Of a stretch of DNA of 64,000 bases, positions 11,488 to 22,523 are shown in pieces. The first letter of the stretch is position 1. Every line of letters begins with the position of its first letter. Under the pieces are notes generated by a model that was not told where the DNA came from, did no database searches, and saw nothing but the letters and a program-made list of their open reading frames with translations. This DNA is from Corythucha ciliata (lineage: Eukaryota; Arthropoda; Insecta; Hemiptera; Tingidae). The translations under genes were made by a program, and so were the position numbers. The stretch is from NCBI GenBank assembly GCA_038030265.1, contig CM075942.1:41568751-41632750 (forward strand). Reading direction: 5' to 3'.

Positions 11488-11516
11488 CAATAATTAATGG
11501 GGATATAATCATCACA
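11488..11516 (-). repeat. 29-bp stub of the 5' LTR of gypsy element 2
   Basis: Identical to the outer 29 bp of the 3' LTR. It is flanked outside by the ACAAT target duplication and joined inside directly to gag coding sequence. Confidence 0.85.
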
Positions 11517-11521
11517 ACAAT

Positions 11522-12315
11522 GACAAAATTTTCATTCTGGATGGAATAGAAGCGGCCTGTGGTTATTGAGTGGTGGCTTGGTTGAATAGACTATGGTCAT
11601 TAACAAACCCTTTATGCTAAAATCGTTGATACTTCATGCAAAACAACAGGCAGTATTAAAACAGATTAATTTTATGAGCCGGCTTCAAACATTTAGTGGT
11701 ACGTGAGACCTAATAGCAGCGGGAATAGCTCTGGCTGCCGAAGGTCCGCAAAGTGACGGGAGCTATGAATCGCTAAGACGGGTATCACTAACCCCCTGAG
11801 AGTTTCCAAGAAACGATTGAGCCTTTTAAGAGGCGTTTACTTTTAACGGTTATTGTAGAAATAACTGGCAGTACATATTTTGGACTCCGATAAGGGCTAT
11901 TCTGCGTTACCTAAGTCGGCATAAACTATCGTGTCTCAGAATGGGATTGGTCCTTGACTATTCCTTGACAAGCCCTAAAACCGGCTCCACTCATGTGGTA
12001 TTCGCCAAATACCGATCAAAATGTTTCCCAAATATGCGACAGTGTCTTTGGATGCAACGCTATTCACCGAATCAAGAATACTCGGTATCAATGGGCGCTC
12101 CGATTAGTACGGGAATTACGAATATTTGCCGAGTGTAGCGGTCTTCATTCGCTTATTCTTGCCACGAGGATAGCTCAATTAAGGGTCGAGGACCCGGATC
12201 AATGCCATTCTGACCCGACTGACTTGGTTTGCTGGGTCAGGTAGAGAGGCAGCAGCGAGGACCTTAGTGCAGTAGCACCTCTGCTGCCTCTGAGAAGAAG
12301 TGTACCAGCTACATA
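11522..12315. other. intergenic sequence of unknown nature
   Basis: About 790 bp without a convincing frame. It is less AT-rich than its surroundings and looks compositionally unlike the flanking transposons. A hairpin (AGAGGCAGCAG and its complement) lies at about 12245-12292. I do not recognise it. Confidence 0.3.
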
Positions 12316-12988
12316 CAGGGTGTTCGAGGTTTGTGTGGCAAAACTGAACCACGTGATGAATTAGGTCATTTAGCATCGATTTCACGAAATACACTATTAT
12401 CGATAGTCAATTTGTTTTCGAGATATCGAATAAAAACTGATGTTTTCATGATTAGCTCTTTTTTTTCAAATTTGACTTGCTGTGTCACCGCACGAGGTCA
12501 ATTTGAACAAAGTGAATAGTGCGTTGGAAACAGAACAAAATTGCCTACAAAATGAGCCCAAAAGAATTGGTGATTGTCCAATTTTGATTGGCATATCAGT
12601 CGATCAAAGTCTTCCAAAATGATTTTGGCGTTTTTCTCCTGCCTACTCTTCCGCTTCTAAATCTTTTAACCTCAGTGGCATGAAACGTTCAGATAAATGG
12701 AAAAACATCTGCAATTTGTCAGCTTTCCAACGATGTGCTACAATTGCCATCTACTGATTTTAGTTCCACAGAAATCAGCAAGAAATCTGAAAAACATCGG
12801 GAGCCTAGGTTAAACTTCCATATTAATTATCCAACTTTTTTTACTCTTTCTGTATCAATTGTGTTAATAATGCCACTTTTTATCAATTGGGGATTATTGT
12901 TAGCAATGGTCATTGTCTGCTACATTGAGAAACAACAGAATTATTAATTAAACTCAAGAGAAAGGTGCATTCTGTCATTTTGAAACCT

Positions 12989-13300
12989 TTACTTCAAGTA
13001 TTCAAAATGGCCACCATCACTCTTAAGCACATCTTCGCCACCCCTAAATTTAGTTGTTGTAATGCGCAGGTTCCTCTCTCGGCCCAGAATTTGGTTAGTC
13101 ATGTTCATTCTTTCCAGGAGCACCTCTCGCATTTCGATCTCTTGAGCATGGACCAGTTCTTTCAACCTACTGAGACCTGGGACCTGGGTGGTCACGGAGT
13201 TGGCACTGTGTTGCTTATCTAGTTGTTGACGAACCTTTTTCAAGAAATTCTCTGACCGATCACCGGAGTGATCGGGAGAACCATCTTTCTGGAAAGTCAT
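12989..13300 (-). pseudogene. Tc1/mariner-like (IS630-type DDE) transposase C-terminal remnant, left arm
   Basis: A 103-residue open frame beginning TFQKDGSPDHSGDRSENFLK and ending SDGGHFEYLK. FQQDGxPxH is the second-Asp motif, and a GGHFE(H/Y)L end is usual, in the insect transposases I associate with CAGGGTG-ended elements. The proline-rich SPDLTPLDFF block is not recognisable here, so it is a decayed or internally deleted remnant. It points from the centre to the outer left end. Confidence 0.55.
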
Positions 13301-13315
13301 TCAATGTCCAAACTG

Positions 13316-13412
13316 GGTATTTTCCAGCAAGACGGTTTTCCCGCTCACTTTCTGCGATCGGTCAGGAAATTTCTTGAAGAAAGTCTAGCCGCCCAAGCAG
13401 CAAAGTTCATTT
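13316..13412 (+). pseudogene. second transposase fragment, opposite strand
   Basis: The plus strand reads IFQQDGFPAHFLRSVRKFLE, the same motif as the minus-strand fragment just left of it, but inverted. The two copies meet head to head near 13305. This is the innermost recognisable coding part before the AT-rich array. Confidence 0.5.
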
Positions 13413-13439
13413 AAAACATTTTTTTTAAAATTTCTTTCG

Positions 13440-13750
13440 AATATTCAAATAAGATTTCGAATGCCCGCATTTTGGGTGGTTATAAAATATTCAGAGAAAA
13501 TCATTTGCAAAATATTCTTGAAATAATGTTCGAAAATATTTTCTTCAAGTATTTACAAAATATTCCCCAAGTAAGTTTCAAAAATATTTTCTCGAAGTAT
13601 TCCCAAAATATTCTTCTGAAATATTTGAATAATATTTTTTCGAAGTATTCACAAAATATTTTTTTGGAATATTTGTTGTATATTTTTAATGAAGGTTTTC
13701 GTCGAAATATTCATTTTTTATATTTTTTTTTGTTGAAAAATCCATAAAAG
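13440..13750. repeat. AT-rich degenerate tandem array (AAATATT-type)
   Basis: Iterated ATATTC/AAATATTT words at roughly 30-40 bp spacing (CAAAATATTCC, GAAATATTTG and similar). A mirrored array lies at 15960-16260, placing it inside the inverted repeat. Confidence 0.6.
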
Positions 13751-14505
13751 GAGGCCAGTCACTCTGAGCCAGCGTGGCTCAAGTCCACCTCTGTAGCCAT
13801 GATTTTGAGTCGATCACAAACTCTGCGCGTGACCTCTGTAAGAGAGAAAACATTTGAAAATGGATAAAACAATTGGCAGAAGGAAAGTTTTTCTTACCGT
13901 TCAGAGCACGAGTCAAATTCAAGTGCTCGAAGGGCTTTTACCCTTTACATCCCGCCGGTTGTAAGTTTTTCCTAATTATTCACATAGCGATCACGTGGAC
14001 CATCATTTTTTAAAAAATTAGTCCGGCTGTTTCTGCGCCGCCAGCATTGACAGCTTGACACCTTTGAGATTTTTGTTAAAAGTTCGAGTGAACTAAGATG
14101 AAAATCATTACTTTATTTACCAAGTCCTCGAAAGATGTATCGTTTGTGAGGAACCCTTCCAAGGTGGTGAGTTGCTCCTCGTTGGATATCGGAAGAGTCA
14201 AGTTTGACGAAATACACCTACTGATAAAACCTGCTGGGTCGACTGCCACAGAAACGCTTAACGTACTCAAATTTCTCAAATAGCAGTTTTAGGTGCTTAG
14301 GATTTCACGCAATTTTATTTTACTCATGTGTCAAGATTTTTATATCCCGCAAGAAATCTGCCCAAAACAAATAAAATCGACACGTTAATACAGTAGGTTA
14401 ACTCACAAAGCTTACATCGCACAAAAATGATACTCCTGTACGTACCTTCATGTTGACGTGTGTGTTGATTTTGTGTCGGAGCCAGGTCTGATCCTACAAC
14501 AGAAT

Positions 14506-14564
<59 letters not shown>

Positions 14565-15959
14565 GATATCAGGGGCAGAATAGAATATCATTCAAAACCC
14601 GGACCACACGAAGAAATTTTTGAATGAATATTGCATACTGGTAATAGTAGGAATAAATTCCGAGAATTTAGTGCAAATTCGGTAATCACATTTCTCGGTT
14701 TCACCCCAATATTGCCCGCGCAACACCAAGGAAATTAGAGAGGCTGACTAATTTTTTGCCTTATTATTGAGTTTTAATAAATGAGTTCTCTCAATTTGCT
14801 GTTAACAAATAAACTACTTTCGAATATAATGAGGAGCCGTATAACCAGTATACTTTTAAATGAATTTTTCTTCCTTAGCTTAATCAAGTTGTAATTAAAT
14901 TGTACTTACCCATGTCCGCTAACTTGGATCAGGGCCTTAGAGGTGATGTCGATTAAAATTACTGGCAACGAAAAACCACAAGATCTGAAGAACTTTTGAC
15001 ACCCCTTCCCGAAAGGGAAATGCGAAAAAGCAAGCTTGTAGCTTGAAGAAAGGAGAAGATGGAAGGGCGGTACAAACGGGAGCTACAAAGCTGAAAAACG
15101 GCAGTCAGCGAATCAACCAGCCACCCCCCGAGTCCTTCTTTCTCTAACTACCCTTCTTCTTTTGAACGCGGCCCACACGTGGAAGACGTTGAACCGTAGG
15201 CTCAAGGAAGGACGGACCTGGGACTGGGACCTCTCTCAAGGGGGGGGGGGGTAATCAAAACCCCTCCACCAGTGCACCACAACCTCGGCAAAATGAAATT
15301 TAGTATTAGCTCCCCCACCTCATGCCAACTCCACTCCGCTATGTTTAGAGCGATTTGCCCAGCTCCAGGGTGGGGGGATTCTACTGTCCACCCCCCCTCT
15401 TTAGAAAACTTAAAGCTATGTTTTAGTTGCTTATTTGGAATTAATTCATTAGAAGACCAAAATTTGAAGGTTATTTTTGGAATAATATTATTGAGGAGGG
15501 GTGGGGCGAATAAGTAATAAAATTTTAGCGATGCACCTCAATATGTTCTCTCAACCTCTGCAAGCTTTCTTACCGCGTATTTGTTTGTACCGTGTGGTAA
15601 ATTATGATACGTAATTCTTGTCGTTCATAAATGAGATCATTAACGAGTTCATACTCCTCTGATAATAAAGCCCCTTCTTAATTGAGAATTCGCAGCGCTC
15701 ATTAAACAAAAATGATTTGCTTGGTACCAATATAAATATTATTTCTCACAAATTAGGTTTTTTACTTCCATATCCAGAAAGACGGGGTCCGTAAGGAAAG
15801 AAGTATAGTGCTCGTGGAAAATAACTATACTAAATAACTAACTATAACTGTGCATAAATAACTATAATCAGCCATAATCTGCAAACGCGGGGGTTGTATG
15901 TCATCGTTCCGAAAAGTTCAAGCACCCCTATAAATGGTTCATTTTTCGGTGGAATTAGT
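13751..15959. other. central spacer of the giant inverted repeat
   Basis: No coding signal. It includes a T44 run at 14518-14561, a short open frame around 14100-14280 that I do not trust, and a G/C-run region at 15120-15510. Confidence 0.4.
14518..14561. repeat. poly-T tract (44 bp)
   Basis: An uninterrupted T run. No tRNA-like or LINE-like sequence is recognisable on either side, so it cannot be tied to a retroposon tail. Confidence 0.9.
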
Positions 15960-16260
15960 AAAAATATGCATTAAATAATCTTGAAAAATATTTAGGTAAT
16001 ACTTTTAAAAGTATATTCACATAATATTCTACGATATTATACCAGAAAATATTTCCACCAACACCAAAGTAGAGCATTTCAAAAATATTGTAATCAGGTT
16101 CGTTTGAAAATATTCGTTCAAAAATATTATTTTCATATTAAACAATATTACTATACAAATATTAACGATAAATGAAAAATTAATATTCTTAAAATATTTT
16201 TTTGAGATTCTGAATATTGTCTGAATATTCGAATATTTTCTGAATGTTCAGAAAATATTA
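15960..16260. repeat. AT-rich degenerate array, right mirror
   Basis: AATATT/AAATATTC words matching the left array in reverse orientation, ending at the marker TGCTGCTTGGGCGGC. Confidence 0.55.
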
Positions 16261-16262
16261 TC

Positions 16263-16536
16263 ATGCTGCTTGGGCGGCAAGTGGATAAGCAGGGGAGGGC
16301 AAATTCCGTGGCCACCCAGGTCCTCTGTCCTAACTCCATTAGAAGTTTATTTGTGATGATGGTTGAAAGAAAGATGGTTGGAATATGCTCAGGAGATCGA
16401 AACGCTCTTGGAACGAACGGACATGGCTATCCAAATTCTGTGACGAGAGAGGAACCTGCGAATTACTACAACTGAATTAAGAGGTGTCCAGGATGTGCTT
16501 AAGAGTAATGGTGGCCATTTTGAATACTTGAAGTAA
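16263..16536 (+). pseudogene. transposase C-terminal remnant, right arm
   Basis: Mirror of the left-arm remnant. In broken frames it reads ERTDMAIQIL, a stop, RERNLRITTTELRG, and ends SNGGHFEYLK with TAA at 16534-16536. It diverges more from the left copy than the outer arms do from each other. Confidence 0.55.
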
Positions 16537-17186
16537 AGGTTTCAAAATGAAAGAATGCACCTTTCTCTTGAGTTTAATTAATAATTCTGTTGTTTCTCAA
16601 TTGTAGCAGACAATGACCATTGCTAACAATAATCCCCAATTGATAAAAAGTGGCATTATTAACACAATTGATACAGAAAGAGTAAAAAAAGTTGGATAAT
16701 TAATTTGGAAGTTTAACCTAGGCTCCCGATGTTTTTCAGATTTCTTGCTGATTTCTGTGGAACTAAAATCAGTAGATGGCAATTGTAGCACATCGTTGGA
16801 AAGCTGACAAATTGCAGATGTTTTTCCATTTATCTGAACGTTTCATGCCACTGAGGTTAAAAGATTTAGAAGCGGAAGAGTAGGCAGGAGAAAAACGCCA
16901 AAATCATTTTGGAAGACTTTGATCGACTGATATGCCAATCAAAATTGGACAATCACCAATTCTTTTGGGCTCATTTTGTAGGCAATTTTGTTCTGTTTCC
17001 AACGCACTATTCACTTTGTTCAAATTGACCTCGTGCGGTGACACAGCAAGTCAAATTTGAAAAAAAAGAGCTAATCATGAAAACATCAGTTTTTATTCGA
17101 TATCTCGAAAACAAATTGACTATCGATAATAGTGTATTTCGTGAAATCGATGCTAAATGACCTAATTCATCACGTGGTTCAGTATT

Positions 17187-18000
17187 GGCCTTAGAGTGTA
17201 CATTAGATAGAGATCGCTTCAGGCTGCGTGGTAGAGATAGCGCGAGGCCAACATGAAGTCACGGGACTGTGTCGGGTTTCCTGAGTGCGGGGTGAAGGGA
17301 ATGTAACCCTTTACTACCTCTACCTCTTGTTATCCCCGTCGTTCGCTCTTTTTTTTAAAAAACGAACATCCGCGGATTTGTTTTTTTCTTATGGCGTCCA
17401 ATCACATTATTATCACGCCTTTGCAAGCAATTCGGAGCACAACACTTGAGTACCATTTTCAACGCGTGAAAGGTGTAATCTGTTGGACACGAAGAATGAC
17501 TGCAAGACGTAGGAAAGAATTTCCAAATATCTCGCAGAAAGAAATCGAGCAAACAGCTCGATCAGGAATTGCTGAAGGCAAGACAATAGGAAACAAGGAG
17601 AGTACAAGAAGGGCGTTCTGAAAAGAACGATTGAAATAAGACAGGAACTGAAAGAAAGTGAAAATAGGTAAAAGAAAATAAAGTGGAAAAATTGGAACAA
17701 AGGAACACCATCAACACAAAGAACAACAGTAATGGAAGGGAGAGCACGAGAGCCAAGGCTTGGTAGGTTATTGTTCGGTTGCCTCTTAAAATTGAGTGGT
17801 GGGGTGGTCACGTGACTTATCCGATGGGCTACGCGGGGGGTGACATGAGAATTCGCTGCGCAAAGCGCGATTACCTCTCTCGTTATATTTACTCTAAGGT
17901 ATTGGCGATTGCAGCTAAGGAAGACGCCGTCTGCCGGTCATAGAGAAACTAATGATACCGATAGTGTAAGCGGTATGTTAAATTTTGGATTATTTTCACG
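17187..18000. other. sequence right of the giant inverted repeat
   Basis: No recognisable gene. Begins where the right arm loses its terminus. Two open frames (17391-17621 plus, 17413-17811 minus) overlap on opposite strands and look like chance. Confidence 0.3.
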
Positions 18001-18127
18001 TCTTTTAGTGCATTTCATTCAAAAAATGCACTATTGGTCTCGCCCTGATGGTCGCACATATGGGTTGTGATACTTTTTTTTCACGTTTCAGAACCCCTAG
18101 AACACGAATCCGAGGTCGGTTCGATTT

Positions 18128-18128
18128 G

Positions 18129-18197
<69 letters not shown>
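18128..18197. repeat. (TA)n microsatellite
   Basis: About 35 TA units with one CA interruption, inside the DINE-like element. Confidence 0.95.
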
Positions 18198-18201
<4 letters not shown>

Positions 18202-18663
18202 CCCTCGCTTGTTAGCACGATCACGGTCGCAATTTTTGACTTAGGGCAACCAAATTTGGTCTAAAAATCAATAGCGTGAATATCTCGGACGAGTTCGTGA
18301 TCCAGATGAATCGGTTCACGGGAACGGTGTGAAAGAGGGGTTTGAATTAGTTGAAAATTCGCTACCGCACGGCTGTTGCTGCAATTGCCCCCAAAATTGA
18401 CACGAGTAATGAGAAATGAACGCGCTTTCGTATGAGACCCTTGTGAACCAAATCCGTTGATATGGCAGGGGAGTTCTCGGCGGAGGGGAGCTATTAAATT
18501 AACGCTATGCCTTACTGGACCACCCAATTACCAAAAAATTTCATTGACACTGAATTTTGAGCCGTCTCTTTTATTTTATCTGCCTACAGCCTAATAAATA
18601 TTGAGTAAAAAATCCTGAGGTGGGCCAAAAAGGGAGGAACAAAAAAAAATTAAAAAAAAAATT

Positions 18664-18760
18664 TTTCGGATTCGAACCCAGGCACTCCGCATTGCGCAAT
18701 GGTGAAATTGTGACATGCCATTTAACCTAATTTAACTGATCTGAAAATTAACGTAACTTG
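18664..18760 (-). repeat. tRNA-like segment with B box
   Basis: On the minus strand TTAGGTTAAATGGC resembles an A box, and GGGTTCGAATCC is a perfect B box about 40 bp later. It is part of the DINE-like unit: the same segment lies in the same relative position in the copy at 63541-64000. It cannot fold as a complete tRNA that I can see. Confidence 0.45.
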
Positions 18761-19199
18761 AAAAAAGTTTTGTTCCGACAGCAGCCTGTCGGGAAAAGTG
18801 CATTTCATTCATGCGACAATCGAGTCAAACCTCATAAGTTAGAACGATATCAATCAATTATGAATGAAATTTAGGCCGGGATAAAGATTTTAATTGCAAA
18901 TAACTCCTCTAAGAAGAGTCCACCTTCCCATATCGTATAGGCAACCAAACCGACTGTGTTTCATTTTCATCATTTTGTTCCCCCTCAGTTGGTGCCAAAA
19001 AAAGGGGCCTGCGGTAAAAAGAAACACGATTTTATGATTTTGACTTTCTATACCACGGCCTAAATGTGATTCATAGTTGATTGATATCGTTCTAACTTAT
19101 GAGGTTTGACTCGATTGTTGCATGAATGAAATGCACTTTTCCCGACAGGCTGCTGTCGGAACTTTTTATTCTTTTTTTGCCATTTACAACTCGTGGAAA

Positions 19200-19700
19200 A
19201 GTGTGTACATTTATTAATTATGGTAAGGTCGACTAATCGGGCTCGGTATTAGTGCGAGTTGTTAATGAGGGGGTCACTGGTTACTCACGAATATGATGGA
19301 CATGCACTTCACGCGAGCGTGCGCGAACGCGACGGAGGAGTCCGACCTACGGGTGTGCCGTCGATGGAACAACCGCTCAACAACAGAGTCAACGAAGCCG
19401 CAGCGAACGCCCGGAGACCGGCGATTAGCAATTGGACGGCGTCGGGGCACAACAGAGAAAAGACCGGTGCTCGCTCGTTTTCTCATGTTGCCCCTTGAAA
19501 CGTCCCTTCTTCCTCATGGTTTTATCCTTTGCTAGCGTTGCCGCCGTCGAGACGACTTTTCCCGAGCTCGGGTGCTGGCCCAAAAACTCCCGGTCTCAGC
19601 GCCTTCTTTTTTGTTTCGCCCTTTCTTCTCCCGACTTCTTGACTACCGAAGTTCGTCGCAATGCGGGTCCTCTCACTCGTTCGTTTCGGCTGGATCACCA
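19200..19700. other. CpG-rich segment, possible promoter or 5' exon
   Basis: The stretch 19300-19640 is much richer in CG dinucleotides than its AT-rich surroundings, and opposite-strand frames are open through it by composition. This could be the unmethylated promoter or 5' exon of an unseen gene. I could not choose a strand or a frame. Confidence 0.25.
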
Positions 19701-19907
19701 ATAATTATGACAGAGGAGGATAGTTTGTTAACATATCTCTCATATCGTGCCCTGTTCTATTCCATTCTTGGTTCGAGGCGCTTACTTACTATATTGTATA
19801 CTTTCGTGCTTAATTTTATACTTTTTTTAATTAATAAAATTTCCCCGAGCACCTCGTCTCGACTATACCCTTCAATATCAGTGTCGGTATTGGTGTGATC
19901 CATATCT

Positions 19908-20143
19908 ATAGTCGGATCGGTGAAAGAATGTGCATGAAATTACCCTCTCTCTTTTCCCTAAACCCACATGACTTACCGCTACCACGCCATCAACTGAGAG
20001 GAGCCTCTCCTATTTTATCGGTAAAACTCTCTGTTATTGGTTGCAGTTGTTTGATAAAAGTGGAGAACCACGTTAAGAGAGGGAAAAATCGGGCTTATGG
20101 CCTCCCACCACTCATGCACATTCTTTCGCTGATCCGAGTATAG
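19908..20143. mobile_element. MITE, about 236 bp
   Basis: Terminal inverted repeats of about 30 bp: GTCGGATCGGTGAAAGAATG at the left and its near complement ending GATCCGAGTATAG at the right, with a few mismatches. There is no coding capacity. Confidence 0.65.
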
Positions 20144-20905
20144 TATCTGTCCTTGTTAATGTTATTCATTCCCCGTAGATACATGTGGGTATAGTTTAGA
20201 ATGCCGTAAATAACAATTTAAGAGCATTTATTAGGATTGTTCAAGCGCAGACGACTGCAGGCAAAGCGCAAATATCTCCTTTGAGTCCTCTTCGTCCCGT
20301 CTAATGCCATGTTGATATGGTTAGCATGTGGTTAGCATCGTAGCATTTTCTTCCATCTGAGAAATTCCGAGATTTTGATGGTGATGAATCTGTATTCAAA
20401 ATTACCAGTAAAAAGACGCCTCCCGAATGAACAACTTCAGAAGTAGTAAGATCTTGAGATGGAAAGGAACCGCTGATAATGAAATAACTGAACACCCGGT
20501 CAACTGAAAAATAGCTATTTTGTGAGCTCTCAACCAACATAAGTATGAATAAATTGGGTCGTAGCACTAACAACGAAGAAATTATAATAATTTTGCTAGC
20601 TATAACCCAGTGCCCACGAATTCTTTTCGATTCAGGAGGTGGATTACATTTCAAGATCCTTCTTTTCCGAATTTTTAATGTGAACACGTTTGATGTATTT
20701 ACTCACCAAAGAATCTTAAAAACCCAGCCAGATTAAGTGGGATGTGAAGTTATTTACGAGTTCTTCAAGATCAAACAACAATACGAACTGAGATATCAAT
20801 ACTTCTTACACTATCAGCAATGCCTGTGACACTAACCCTCAAATTGATAACAAATACCGCTTACGCTATCAAGAACACTAGCGCAGCTAGTGATATTTTC
20901 ATTCG
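20144..20905. other. intergenic DNA, nothing recognised
   Basis: A 128-codon minus frame at 20301-20687 lacks any motif I know, and composition alone could explain it. Confidence 0.3.
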
Positions 20906-20935
20906 CCAATTGCCACACAAACCTCAAACACCCTG
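20906..20935 (-). repeat. isolated terminus of a CAGGGTG element
   Basis: On the minus strand it reads CAGGGTGTTTGAGGTTTGTG then TGGCAA, matching the left end of the 12316 element with one mismatch. It may be that element's displaced right end or a different copy. Confidence 0.55.
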
Positions 20936-21150
20936 AATAATGGCCGGGTTAATGCGGCTCAAAGCTTAGTTCAGCAAGAGCAAATCCCCCCCCCCTCTCC
21001 CATCACTTCAGAAGTTCAGAGACTCACTAATCCAAGTGTTTTTATGTTGTGTTTTTTGGTATTTGATCAATCTTGGAACCGAGAATACTAGGTTTAGAAT
21101 CTTGGTATTGGTAAAGATAGATCGGAATTATTTTATTATTATGACATTAA

Positions 21151-21300
21151 AGGCCTCGCCACACCGAACGCGAACTACCGCGCGGACTGGTCCTCTCGCC
21201 AAAAAACCATGACAACGTGGGTGAGATATACCCCGTTACCATAGTTTTTCCGCGTGCGGACCAGTCCGCGCGGGAGTTCGCGTTTGGTGTGGTGAGGCCT
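21151..21300. mobile_element. MITE of exactly 150 bp with long TIRs
   Basis: AGGCCTCGCCACACCGAACG at the left mirrors GTTTGGTGTGGTGAGGCCT at the right, with homology extending about 43 bp. Flanks are TAA and CAA, compatible with a one-base-decayed 3-bp TAA duplication as made by PIF/Harbinger. Confidence 0.75.
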
Positions 21301-21467
21301 CAAAGGGACAAGTGGAACTAGTGGTCGATTCAAAATTAGCATTGCCCCAGAGAGTATTTATATCTACATTGTATAGATCACTGATTCACCAAGTGCCGGC
21401 TTCCACTCTAGTCTGCTCTCCTCAGCAGTCTGAGGCTCGAGGTAGTATATGTAGTCCAAGAACCAGC

Positions 21468-22481
21468 TAGTGATGCACGAGACCGAGACCATCATTTCTG
21501 GAGCGAGACCGCCATAAGACCAGAAACCAAGTTTTCTGGTCTCCAACCGAGACGGCTATTTTCGAGACGAGACCGAGACTGGTTTCGGTCTCGGAATTAG
21601 AAGAATGAAAAAATGATGGCTCATTTATGACTACAGAACATTTTAACAATGAAATGACCTTGTTTCATGCCGAGACGGCTATTGTGTTATGGGCCTCCGG
21701 GCTGTGATGGATCCAAGGGGTGGACATATCCCCCCCCCCCCAACGCCCAAAATGAATAAAATAATGGGGAAAAATTTACTTTTTGTAAAATCATCATAGG
21801 AAACACGCACATTTCTCCTTCTTTCACGAATTATACATGATGGTTTTCGCACGATCAGGGAGGAAAGTGATACTTCCCCTCCCCCGCCTCACAACAGGGA
21901 AGTTGATTTTTACTTGAAAATATGAGCTAGGTGAAAAAATTATTTTTTTTCATTCACTAGTGAAGGAAAGTAAGGCAGAATGCCAATAATTTCACATTTT
22001 CCCTCGCAAGCGAAGGAAACAGGAAGGTTTTCACTCACCAGTGAAGGAAAGTGAAAAAAAGTTCTGTATTCAATTAGCGAACCCTTGCCTCCGAACACTT
22101 GCAGGAAAGACAATTAAACCTGTTGGTCGTGCGAAAAATTATATCCATAACTCGTGAGGAAGAAGCTTTCACTCTGCTCGTTGTTTTTAGCTCATTCGGC
22201 CTCGCCTCGTGATCCAAACACAACTCGCAGGTGAAACCCCAATTCCCTCATTTGTAGTGAAGTATTATGTACTGTTATTTCACTTGTCGCGCGAAAAATA
22301 TCGTGCACAACTCAATTCACTTTCTCGTACTCGTTTACGTACGAGCCTACGTTACTTTTGCCTCGCCAGCCAAACAAAGTACTCGCAAGTAAAATGGCAC
22401 TTACGTGTCTCCTTATATTATGTAAGATACTGCTTTTTTTAAAACAGCTGATTATTTTAGAGCCTAGGGGATGAACCACTC

Positions 22482-22523
<42 letters not shown>

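Larger units (their letters stand above)
8060..11516 (-). mobile_element. Ty3/gypsy element 2: young, 5'-deleted copy with target duplication
   Basis: The element is bounded by the 5-bp direct repeat ACAAT at 8055-8059 and 11517-11521. The full 3' LTR is 8060-8173. The left end in element orientation keeps only the first 29 bp of the LTR (11488-11516, identical to 8145-8173), then jumps straight into gag near 11487. The rest of the 5' LTR, the primer-binding site and the gag N-terminus are gone. Because the target duplication survives on both sides, the deletion was internal and happened after, or during, insertion. Confidence 0.9.
12316..17186. mobile_element. giant inverted-repeat element with CAGGGTG end
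   Basis: The left end reads TA then CAGGGTGTTCGAGGTTTGTG. From about 12344 the sequence is repeated in reverse complement up to 17186. The outer arms (12344-12960 and 16560-17186) are almost identical; for example, a 62-codon open stretch at 12735 and its mirror at 16791 differ at one residue. The arms continue inward with transposase C-terminal remnants, the marker GCCGCCCAAGCAGC (13399 and its complement at 16263), and AT-rich AAATATT arrays. About 2.2 kb of unrelated DNA lies in the middle. The right arm stops at GGTTCAGT before its terminal 28 bp. Confidence 0.75.
18001..19162 (-). mobile_element. DINE/Helentron-like non-autonomous element, copy alpha (complete)
   Basis: Reads leftward. 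The 5' end (about 19162) is TTCCGACAGCAGCCTGTCGG followed by GTGCATTTCATTC. Then come a palindromic block (18773-19161), a tRNA-like block (18664-18760), a unique block (18215-18540), the words CGTGCTAACAAGCG, a (TA)n microsatellite, and a 3' hairpin AGTGCATTT...AAATGCACT (18007-18032) followed by AAAAG. The 5' GTGCATTTCATT is the complement of the hairpin arm. Subterminal inverted repeats, a central microsatellite and a 3' stem-loop are the published layout of DINE-1/HINE elements. No Rep/helicase is encoded. The family call is inference. Confidence 0.55.

Noticed and set aside
11700..12180. A ribosomal or other structured RNA, suggested by its even composition
   Set aside because: I could not match it to any conserved rRNA, snRNA or RNase P core.
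12735..12947. 70-codon frame with two hydrophobic stretches, conserved in the mirrored arm
   Set aside because: Conservation comes from near-identity of the inverted-repeat arms. It overlaps no transposase part and is not evidence for a protein.
14518..14561. A retroposon A tail (T44), likewise 54277-54318 and 60643-60662
   Set aside because: No tRNA-like, LINE-like or duplicated flanks beside these tracts. They are listed as simple repeats only.
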